From assembly GCA_947462535.1 (NCBI GenBank), contig CANHPN010000012.1:1-47099 (forward strand): a stretch of DNA of 47,099 nt, given 5' to 3'. A program made the translations under genes and the position numbers. This DNA is from Akkermansiaceae bacterium. GTDB taxonomy: Bacteria > Verrucomicrobiota > Verrucomicrobiia > Verrucomicrobiales > Akkermansiaceae. The notes below the pieces were generated by a model, which did not search any database, had not been told where the DNA came from, and saw only the letters and a program-made list of their open reading frames with translations. Below, piece by piece: positions 1 through 7,124 of this stretch (positions are counted from its first letter, which is position 1; each line of letters begins with the position of its first letter).

Positions 1-13
1 TAACATCCATGCC

Positions 14-121
14 CGGACAGCGGACAGCGGACAGCGGACAGCGGACAGCGGACAGCGGACAGCGGACAGCGGACAGCGGACAGCGGACAGCGGACAGCGG
101 ACAGCGGACAGCGGACAGCGG
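14..121. repeat. 7-bp tandem repeat array, unit CGGACAG, about 15.4 copies
   Basis: The heptamer CGGACAG is repeated without visible interruption for 108 bases. Because 7 is not a multiple of 3, any reading frame through it yields a seven-residue repeat, and this explains the apparent ORF there. The array may continue a longer repeat-rich spacer beyond the left edge. No gene is attached to it. Confidence 0.95.
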
Positions 122-191
122 GCCTGCGAGGGTAGTGGCAAGTCCGGCGGGGTCAAGCCCTGCCAGCGGCGGGGTGGGAGCAAGATTTTCT

Positions 192-224
192 CACGCGAAG
201 CCACGAAGCACACGAAGGAAGAAG
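192..224. repeat. Dispersed short repeat of the CCACGAAG type
   Basis: The stretch holds CCACGAAGCACACGAAGGAA, a purine-rich word series built on CACGAAG. It resembles a class of short intergenic words seen widely in bacterial genomes, from general knowledge and not searched here. It sits in gene-free sequence and belongs with the other word repeats in this window, such as those at 5294-5330 and 8183-8265. Confidence 0.5.
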
Positions 225-290
225 CCGACGGCTTTCATTTCCACGAGGCCAGCCGCATCTTCCGCGAGGCCAACGGCCTCGTTCATGCCA

Positions 291-472
291 GCCCAGGGCA
301 AGGCCGCCTTGGGTTGCGGCCGACAAGGAACCCGCAGGCTGAAGGCCTGCCCCATCATTCCGTCAAACGACGCCTCCCTCGTGATGAAGCAGGCCGTCAG
401 CCTGCGATCGATTCTCCACCTTCCTACCTAGGGCCTTGCCCTGGGCCAGTAGGCAGCAGGCCCGAAGCCTGC
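291..472. repeat. REP/REPIN-like inverted-repeat cluster
   Basis: GCCCAGGGCAAGGCC at 291-305 is repeated as its exact reverse complement at 432-446. Inside it, the imperfect palindrome GCAGGCTGAAGGCCTGC (334-350) recurs inverted with one mismatch at 389-405, and a related hairpin, GCAGGCCCGAAGCCTGC, lies at 456-472. Two units facing each other around a short spacer is the REPIN/BIME layout. Such elements are usually mobilised by RAYT (Y1-type) transposases, but none is in this window. Confidence 0.75.
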
Positions 473-814
473 AAATCCGCCGCCCCGGCTTTTTTTACGC
501 CGGCGGTTTCCATTCAAAAATCATCAATCTCTTCCTCTTCCCTCCGACATCTCCCTCTCCCATCCAAAATTCAAAATTGCCCATCTTCCCTCCGACCTCC
601 GCCCTGCCGGCCGCTTCAGCAAGCCCCCGCCCTTCTCCACCATCTCCCCAGCCAGCCCGCCTTTGCCATTCCTGCCAGCCCAAACCACTCCCAGCCCAAA
701 CCACTCCACAATCCTGTCGTTTCCCATTTCCCGTCCCGCCAAGCACCACCAATTCCGCGACACACCAATTCCAAGATTAATCCCCGTAACCAACACCCCA
801 AGAATCCCAAGACC
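473..814. other. Gene-free, C/T-rich spacer
   Basis: The plus strand is strongly pyrimidine-rich with few G residues, and open frames here are low-complexity. It contains a 16-bp perfect tandem duplication, CCAGCCCAAACCACTC, at 675-690 and 691-706. An AT-rich word of the type AAAATTCAAAATT lies near 565-578. No convincing gene or promoter was seen. Confidence 0.6.
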
Positions 815-1169
815 ATGAACCCACGCAATTTGTTCCATCGCATCCTCGCAGGTCCCGCCTTCGCGCTGGCCGCGCTAATCATGCCCGCAGCTCCCGCCAG
901 CGCACAACTGCCCGTAACCAGCGGCCTCAAGCTCGCGCTGGATGCCTCGGCACTTACCGGACTGGCCAATGGCGCTACGGTGACCACTTGGACGGACATG
1001 TCCGGGAATAACAACCACGCCACCGCCGCCGCCACCGGCAGTGGAGCCACTTACCAGACTGACGCGCTCAATGGCAAGCCCGTGTGAGGTGCGCTTCAAC
1101 TCCAACGGCAATGCCAGCTTTAACTTTACCAGAGTTTCTCCAATACCAGACCAAACTAGTACAGATTAA
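815..1169 (+). pseudogene. Truncated, frameshifted LamG/concanavalin-like exported protein
   Basis: An ATG at 815 opens a clear signal peptide (hydrophobic core, then Ala-Ser-Ala-Gln near residue 29). The start of a LamG-like fold follows, with LALDASALTG and WTDMSGNNNHA, a sequence style typical of large exported proteins of Verrucomicrobiota. The frame stops at 1085-1087. Moving to the next frame at 1086 continues plausible family sequence (VRFNSNGNASFNF) for about 25 codons, until TAA at 1167. Full family members run for several hundred residues, so this looks like a decayed 5' remnant. The alternative is a short expressed 90-residue exported peptide. The LamG assignment is by pattern only. 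Confidence 0.55.
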
Positions 1170-1223
1170 AAATCTGAAAAATTGTATTTCTAAGACAGCC
1201 TCTAAGAAAACAAAAGCAAAACC

Positions 1224-4200
1224 ATGAAATTAATACAACGCATCCAAGCCAAATTCCTCCACGCCGCCCTCGGCTGCATGGCGATGTCCAGTCCACTTTA
1301 TGCCGCCACCAGTGCTTACACGGCAACCAACAGCGGTAGTTCCTACAGTGGTCAATTTGGTGCCATCGGCTATTATTTCACCACCGCGACACCCATCTCC
1401 GTGACCCACCTCGGAGTTCATGACTGGGAAGGTAATGGTCTGGTCGCAGCCACCCCGGTGGCGATTTACTCGACCGTCAACAATGTGCTGGCAACGGTCA
1501 CGGTTCCCATTGGCAGCGGGGCTGACATCATTGACACCGTCACCGCCGGCAAAGAGTATTTTCAAGCCTTGGCCAGCCCGGTGATTCTACCCGCCGGCAC
1601 CTATGTCATCGCCAATCGCATGGACGGGGGCGGTGGCGAAACCCTGAAGTGGAGCGTTGCCCTCACCCCTGCTTCTGGAATCACCTTCGGCGGAGGCTTG
1701 GGGATCGCGAACGACGGGGTTTTCACGGATCCACGCAGTGCGGGCGGCTTCACCAATCCCACCCCCTATATCGGTGCCACGTTCAAATTCGACGTGGTCC
1801 CCCTGTCCGTGGCACGGACTTGGGATGGCAACGGTGCCACCAACCCGAATCCAAACGGCGGCAGCGGCACCTGGGATGCCAACAACAATCTCAACTGGTG
1901 GAATGGCACCACGAATGTGACATGGCCGGCTCCCGGCGGCCTCGACGATGCGGTGTTTGCCAACACGGCGGGCACGGTGACCCTCGCCACGGGCGGCGTG
2001 ACCGCTAATAATCTCACCTTCAAAACCACCGGCTACTCTATCACGGGACAGACCCTCACGCTCAACGGCACCACGCCCACCACCACGCCCACCATCACTA
2101 CCGATCCGGCCGTCAGTGCCACCATCGGTTCGGTCATCGCCGGCACCGCCGGCCTCACCAAGGCCGGTGTCGGCACGCTCATCCTCACTGCGGAGAACAC
2201 CTACACCGGCAACACCGCAGTGAATGCCGGCACGCTGACTCTTGCCGCCGGTGCGCAGCTCAAGTTCGTCCTTGGCGCTACCAGCGGCGTCGCCAACAGC
2301 ATCACCGGCGCGGGCACGGCCATCATTAATGGCAATTTCTCAATCGATACGTCCGCCGCCGACACCCTCTCTAACGGAACATGGGCCTTGGAGAGTGTAG
2401 CCTCTCTCACCGGTGCTTATGGTGCCAATTTCAGTGTTGTCGGTTTCACCGATGTCGGCAGCAACAAGTGGACCAAACCCATCGGACCCAATCTCTACAC
2501 CTTTGACGAAACCACCGGCACCCTCACGCTGGGGCCTCCTACCACTATCGATACCGAGGCGGTCTCCAGCGAAACCGATAATGCTTACGCTGCGGATGTC
2601 AGCGCCAGCGATCTGGTCAACAATGGACAAACTTCCCTGGCTTCATTCGTCAGTTCCACAATTCCGACATTCGGTGCGGGTGGCCAAAACGACGGTGCTT
2701 ACGGCTTGGCCAGCGTTCCGTCCGCAGCTTGGTATGGTTCCTCCAATCTGCCGGCGACTCTCACCTTCGAGCTGAATGTGGCCGCCCATCCCGCAGGTTA
2801 TGAAATCAGCGCGATCCGCAGCTTCGCCGGTTGGAAGAACGCCGACACACAGACCTATGCCAACCAGAAATACACCATCGAATATCGCCCGGTGGGAAGT
2901 GTCGTCTGGGTGTTCCTCAAAAGCGTGGATTACAGCCCCTTCACAAGCCTGGTGGATACCCCGGCCAATACCAGGATCTCCCTAACAGGTCGATCCGGTG
3001 TGCTCGCCACCGGTGTGGCGGCGCTGCGCTTCAATCTGGCTCTCCCCACTCAATCCGGCGGCACCAACAACGGCACCGTGCTTCAGGAAATCGATGTCGT
3101 CGGCAATCCGGTCGGTAACCCACCGGAAGCTTTTGTGTCGGTGACCAGCCCCACGCAACGCCACATCGTTCAGCGCAGCAGCGCCAATCTCGCCTCCATT
3201 CCCATCACCGGCACCTACACCGGCACCCCGGACCGCATCGAGGCGCGCGCCGTGGTGATGGCCGGTGCTGCCAACTCCGGCACCACCACTGACTGGCAAA
3301 CCATCGCCGTCACCCCCTCGGGCGGTGCGTTCTTCGGCACCTTGGCCAACGTCGCCGCCGGAGGGTGGTATCAGGTCGAGGTCCGCGGCATGACCGGCGA
3401 AACCCCCGGCACAACGGCGGTTAGGGACAAGGTCGGAGTCGGCGATATCTACATCACCGCCGGGCAATCGAATTCCGCCAATTACGGCGGGTCGGCTTTC
3501 ACGCCTGCCGATGACCGCGTTTCCACCCGCACTTCCGTGAGCGCGGCCTCTTGGCGTCAAGGATACGATCCGCAACCTCTGGCGGAAGCCAGTGGAGGTT
3601 CGGTCTGGTCGCGACTCGGTGACCAACTCGCCGCCGCGGATAACATTCCCATCGGCTTCATCTGCGTGGGCGTGGGTGCCACTCAGGTCAGCCAGTGGGG
3701 TCCGGGCACCGCGAATTATAACAGCCTGCTCAAGCCCGCGCTTCAATCGTTAGGTGCGTCCGGCTGCCGCGCTGTGTTGTGGCATCAGGGGGAATCCGAC
3801 TCCCTTGCCAGCGTCACCGCCATCACCCACGCCGCACGGCTGAACTCGATGATCACACAAAGCCGGACGGACGCAGGCTGGACGGTGCCGTGGTATCTGG
3901 CCGAGGCCTCATTTCACCCCAGCTCGAATCTGACCCAGGAAGAACCGGTTTGCGCCGGCCAGCGCCTGGCTGCGCATGGAGATGCGAAGGTGTTCATCGG
4001 TCCGACTACCGATGCCTTCCATCTGGAGGATGCCGCAGGCGGCAAGTTGAGTGACTCGGTCCATTTCAATGCCGCCGGATTGTTGGATTTCGCCACTCAG
4101 TGGCGTGACATCCTGCGCGGGACCACCACCGCGACTCCGCGCAATGGCGACTTCGAAGACAACCGTAACCCCGCCATTACCGGTCTCATCGCGCTCGCGG

Positions 4201-5204
4201 ATGGTGCCAGCCATGTTGTTGACCTATCAAACTTCGATTCGCCGTCGGTGCTCGGCTGGCGCGTTCTCTCCGCCAATGGCCAAACCGCGGCGGATGGCAG
4301 CAACGGCTTCCACAATCCCACCACCGGCACCTATGCCGCCGCGATCGACACCATCAACGCCGGCGTGCTGCCCCACATGGACGGGCGCCATGTTGCGGTC
4401 CTTGATGGTGGCACCGCAAACAATTGCTTCCTGCACACGACCCGTGCGACGCTCGCTCCAAACACCCGCTACACCCTGACCGTCGCCCTTGGCGTGAGAA
4501 ATATCGCAAGCACTTTCGGCAACTCGCGTCTCGACATTCTGGCGGACGGAGTCGTCGTTGCCACTGCGACCTATGATAAAACCGCTCTTGACGCACTCCA
4601 TGGCGGCGATGCCTCCGGCAGTTTCAACGACGCCACCCTTAGCTACGTGACCGGAGCCTCCGTCACCCCGAATCAATCGCTCGCGCTCCGCATCGCCAAA
4701 GTCGGCGGAGTTTCGACCGTGCTCGATTTCGACAATGTCCGCTTCACCGCCCACACCGGCTATGAGGCCCATCAGATGCGTTACTGGGGCAGCACCACAC
4801 ATCCCGACTCCTCCCGATCCCTGGACCCCGACAACGACGGCCTCACCAACCAACAGGAATTCGCCTTCGGCACCCAGCCGACGGTTTCCACCGGGGAAAT
4901 CGCCTATTCCGGCGCAAGCCTCACCACGCCGGGCGCGCCCAAAGTCGTCGCGGCAAGCGGGAACTATTCCATGGTGTTCGGCCGCCGGGCCGACAACGTG
5001 GCCGCCGGGCTGACCTACACGGTGCAGTTCAGCACCGCCTTGGAGGCCTGGGTGGACAACAACGACGGGACCAATCCGCCCGTGCAGGTGGCCACCGATA
5101 ATACGATCAACGTCATGAGCGTGCCGTATCCCAATATCATCGACACCCCGAGCGGCCCGCGCAAACCGACGTTCTCCCGCGTGAAAGTCGTGCTTGCTCC
5201 CTGA
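1224..5204 (+). CDS. Large exported SASA-type (sialate O-acetylesterase-like) esterase with beta-strand repeat
   Basis: The 1326-residue protein starts with a signal peptide (residues 1 to about 28). An N-terminal beta-rich domain follows, then an autotransporter-associated beta-strand repeat (about 308-350, GVGTLILTAENTYTGNT) and a probable jelly-roll domain (about 450-640). The SGNH/SASA catalytic domain has GQSNS with the Ser at 749, WHQGES at 853-858 and DSVHF with Asp 944 and His 947, which give the nucleophile, oxyanion block and Asp/His pair. A second binding-like domain begins near NGDFED. A calcium-type DPDNDG motif sits at 1201-1206 before the C-terminal domain. Known SASA enzymes remove acetyl esters from sialic acids or xylan. 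The substrate here is unknown. No Shine-Dalgarno sequence is seen. Confidence 0.82.
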   Translation: MKLIQRIQAKFLHAALGCMAMSSPLYAATSAYTATNSGSSYSGQFGAIGYYFTTATPISVTHLGVHDWEGNGLVAATPVAIYSTVNNVLATVTVPIGSGADIIDTVTAGKEYFQALASPVILPAGTYVIANRMDGGGGETLKWSVALTPASGITFGGGLGIANDGVFTDPRSAGGFTNPTPYIGATFKFDVVPLSVARTWDGNGATNPNPNGGSGTWDANNNLNWWNGTTNVTWPAPGGLDDAVFANTAGTVTLATGGVTANNLTFKTTGYSITGQTLTLNGTTPTTTPTITTDPAVSATIGSVIAGTAGLTKAGVGTLILTAENTYTGNTAVNAGTLTLAAGAQLKFVLGATSGVANSITGAGTAIINGNFSIDTSAADTLSNGTWALESVASLTGAYGANFSVVGFTDVGSNKWTKPIGPNLYTFDETTGTLTLGPPTTIDTEAVSSETDNAYAADVSASDLVNNGQTSLASFVSSTIPTFGAGGQNDGAYGLASVPSAAWYGSSNLPATLTFELNVAAHPAGYEISAIRSFAGWKNADTQTYANQKYTIEYRPVGSVVWVFLKSVDYSPFTSLVDTPANTRISLTGRSGVLATGVAALRFNLALPTQSGGTNNGTVLQEIDVVGNPVGNPPEAFVSVTSPTQRHIVQRSSANLASIPITGTYTGTPDRIEARAVVMAGAANSGTTTDWQTIAVTPSGGAFFGTLANVAAGGWYQVEVRGMTGETPGTTAVRDKVGVGDIYITAGQSNSANYGGSAFTPADDRVSTRTSVSAASWRQGYDPQPLAEASGGSVWSRLGDQLAAADNIPIGFICVGVGATQVSQWGPGTANYNSLLKPALQSLGASGCRAVLWHQGESDSLASVTAITHAARLNSMITQSRTDAGWTVPWYLAEASFHPSSNLTQEEPVCAGQRLAAHGDAKVFIGPTTDAFHLEDAAGGKLSDSVHFNAAGLLDFATQWRDILRGTTTATPRNGDFEDNRNPAITGLIALADGASHVVDLSNFDSPSVLGWRVLSANGQTAADGSNGFHNPTTGTYAAAIDTINAGVLPHMDGRHVAVLDGGTANNCFLHTTRATLAPNTRYTLTVALGVRNIASTFGNSRLDILADGVVVATATYDKTALDALHGGDASGSFNDATLSYVTGASVTPNQSLALRIAKVGGVSTVLDFDNVRFTAHTGYEAHQMRYWGSTTHPDSSRSLDPDNDGLTNQQEFAFGTQPTVSTGEIAYSGASLTTPGAPKVVAASGNYSMVFGRRADNVAAGLTYTVQFSTALEAWVDNNDGTNPPVQVATDNTINVMSVPYPNIIDTPSGPRKPTFSRVKVVLAP

Positions 5205-5217
5205 GCCGGTTCTGAAA

Positions 5218-5249
5218 CCGGTGACCGGTCATGAGTGCCCGGTCACCGG
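5218..5249 (+). terminator. Perfect 11-bp hairpin after the esterase gene
   Basis: CCGGTGACCGG (5218-5228) pairs perfectly with CCGGTCACCGG (5239-5249) around a 10-base loop, 13 bases after the stop codon. No U-run follows, so it may act as a mRNA 3'-end protector or a factor-assisted terminator, not a classic intrinsic one. Confidence 0.5.
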
Positions 5250-5293
5250 CAATCAGTCATCCTAACAACCAATAAGCCGAAGGAGGAAAACAG

Positions 5294-5330
5294 AACCGCA
5301 GATCCAGACGGATTAACGCAGATGATCAAA
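5294..5330. repeat. Dispersed word repeat (ACCGCAGAT / GATTAACGCAGAT)
   Basis: The stretch carries ACCGCAGATCC and GGATTAACGCAGATGATC, a pattern of GCAGAT and ATTAACGC words that recurs in intergenic sequence of many bacteria (general knowledge, not searched). No function is apparent. Confidence 0.5.
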
Positions 5331-5471
5331 GAGTGGCATCAATCGCTAGTGTCGTGTAAGGTTGAATTTGGCGGACGATGCCCCGGGAACGCCAACGTCC
5401 CCGTTGGCTGGCGAATGAAGTGTCAACAGGGTGTCGCTTACGGCTTTTTCGTTGGCTTTCTCATTCGCCGT

Positions 5472-5495
5472 GCCGACGAGGACGTCTGCGCTCCC
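5472..5495 (+). repeat. GC-rich dispersed repeat, copy 1
   Basis: This 24-base element begins GCCGACGAGGACG and ends GCGCTCCC. Its reverse complement matches 20213-20236 at 19 of 24 positions by hand alignment. It lies just upstream of the PEP-CTERM gene. Confidence 0.6.
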
Positions 5496-5544
5496 GGATG
5501 AGAGCAACCGCGCACGTTTACAAAAAATCTTCGTAACATATACA

Positions 5545-6813
5545 ATGAAAGCAAAAACCCTGATTGTTCTCGCATCCGGCGCGCCTTGGCTGGTGGTGTC
5601 CGCCCCGGCGGATATCATCTACAAGAACCTGCAGGACATTGCGATTCCCACCACCTTCGACGGGCTCTACCTGAACCTGGAGACCGGCGCATGGAACACC
5701 AACATGGCGGCCCCGGCCGCCGGTTGGGACATCAATCCGTATTACGGCGGGAAGTTTTTTGCCAACAGCCCGGACTTCCAACCGGTGCGCAGCGGCACGG
5801 GAAGTTCCTCCGCCATCCTCAACCTGGCGGCAGGCACCAGCGTCGGCAGCGGCAGCGTGTTTTCCACCTTTGTGCAGGGAGCCAGCGGTGAAACCCCCGG
5901 TGCCCCGGGCTACGGGTACTCACAGATGCTAACCGGATCTGGCGGTAACTTCACTGCCGGCCAGGAAGGCTACGTCGGCTTCCGGCTCAATGGCACGAGC
6001 TACGGCTCGATGCGCGTCGTCCTCACCAACAACGCCGGCGGCGCGCTGATCAAGGACTGGACCTACGACACCAGCGGCGCTCCGGTCACGGTCGGCGCGA
6101 TCCAACAGGTCGGCCGGGATATGGTCCTGTCGTCGGATTTTACCCTCGCCTCGGCGCTCACCGACTCCGGCGGCGCCACCAACCTGGTCAAAAACGGCAG
6201 CGGCACCAACGTCCTCTCAGTCAACAGCAGCTACACCGGCACGACGACGGTCAACGCGGGCAAGCTGGTTGTGAATGCCAACATCTCCACTAGCTCGCTC
6301 ACCACCGTGGCCTCGGGAGCCACCATCGGCGGCAGCGGAACCACCGGCGCGCTAACCATCCTTGCCGGCGGGAACATCGCCCCCGGCAACAGCCCCGGTA
6401 TCTTCAATACAGGCGATTACACCCAGTCGGGCCTCTACACCGCGGAGATCAACGGCCTCACCGCCGGTACCCAGCACGATCAGATCAACGTCACCGGCAC
6501 CGTGAACATCACCGGCGGCAGCCTTACGGCTCTGTTCTCCGGTGCTTATGCGCTCAACAACATGATCTTCATCCTGCTCAATGACGGGGTGGATGCCATC
6601 ACCGGCACTTACGCCGACTACTCGCAGGGAGCCGTGGTCGCCAGCTACGGTGGCTTCGACTGGGCGATCAGCTACAACGCGGACTCGGTAGCCAACACCT
6701 TTACCGGGACCCCGAACGGCAACGACATCGCGCTGATTGCCATCCCCGAGCCCCGCGCTGCGCTGCTCGGCGGCCTCGGCATGCTCATGCTGCTGCGCCG
6801 CCGGAGGGGGTGA
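5545..6813 (+). CDS. Exported beta-strand-repeat protein with PEP-CTERM sorting tail
   Basis: ATG 5545 gives 422 residues with an N-terminal signal peptide (MKAKTLIVLASGAPWLVVSA). The middle is low-complexity and rich in Gly, Thr, Ser and Asn. It has an autotransporter-associated beta-strand repeat near residues 205-290 (TNLVKNGSGTNVLSVNSSYT, then VNAGKLVV). The C-terminus is a textbook PEP-CTERM signal: Pro-Glu-Pro at 401-403, a short hydrophobic segment and an Arg cluster at 417-420. PEP-CTERM proteins are processed by exosortase during export in bacteria that make exopolysaccharide. No exosortase is in the window. The longer in-frame ORF from 5431 is rejected because it reads through repeat sequence and displaces the signal peptide. 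The role may be surface or matrix binding. Confidence 0.8.
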   Translation: MKAKTLIVLASGAPWLVVSAPADIIYKNLQDIAIPTTFDGLYLNLETGAWNTNMAAPAAGWDINPYYGGKFFANSPDFQPVRSGTGSSSAILNLAAGTSVGSGSVFSTFVQGASGETPGAPGYGYSQMLTGSGGNFTAGQEGYVGFRLNGTSYGSMRVVLTNNAGGALIKDWTYDTSGAPVTVGAIQQVGRDMVLSSDFTLASALTDSGGATNLVKNGSGTNVLSVNSSYTGTTTVNAGKLVVNANISTSSLTTVASGATIGGSGTTGALTILAGGNIAPGNSPGIFNTGDYTQSGLYTAEINGLTAGTQHDQINVTGTVNITGGSLTALFSGAYALNNMIFILLNDGVDAITGTYADYSQGAVVASYGGFDWAISYNADSVANTFTGTPNGNDIALIAIPEPRAALLGGLGMLMLLRRRRG

Positions 6814-7010
6814 AGAAATGTGGAATGGTGAATGGAAGATCCTGGAATTTCAGGGAAAGTGATGCGGCTGGGTGACGCGTATCTTTTCACCCCCTCCAGC
6901 GAACAAGGAAAAAGTAAGCTTGTTAATAAATTGCTTGTGGAGTGAAGGCCGCTGAGAGAGCCAGTGGCCGGACCGTCCTTTTCCACCGCACCCGCCCATT
7001 TACCCCCCCA

Positions 7011-7110
7011 GCATTTGGGTAGAGCAGCAATGCTGAAAACTGAAGTGCTGAAGGTGGTGTGGACTTAGGGCCTTATCTTTATTCCGCACTCGCTATTCCG
7101 CACTCCACAC
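7011..7110. repeat. Two short word repeats before uvrA
   Basis: Around 7011-7052 lies a CAGCA-T/GCTGAAAACTGAAGTGCTGAAG series, and around 7082-7107 ATTCCGCACT occurs twice (ATTCCGCACTCGCTATTCCGC). Both are degenerate word repeats like those in other spacers of this window. An in-frame ATG at 7059 lies between them, which argues that uvrA starts later. Confidence 0.4.
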
Positions 7111-7124
7111 TTCTTCCTGATGGG

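Larger units (their letters stand above)
5205..5544. other. Spacer made of hairpin and repeat pieces
   Basis: The spacer holds the 11-bp hairpin at 5218-5249, a word repeat at 5294-5330 and a GC-rich element at 5472-5495. Plus-strand open frames cross it, but they translate the repeats and show no family resemblance. No clear promoter for the following gene was identified. Confidence 0.6.

Noticed and set aside
14-121. Possible CRISPR array
   Set aside because: The unit is 7 bases with no spacers, and no cas genes are in the window.
9-431. Plus-strand ORF of 140 codons over the left repeats
   Set aside because: Its N-terminal part is the 7-bp array read as a seven-residue repeat and the rest crosses the REP-like cluster. 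No family pattern and no signal.
5235-5501. ORF of 88 codons between the two exported proteins
   Set aside because: It translates a hairpin and two dispersed repeats and shows no conserved pattern.
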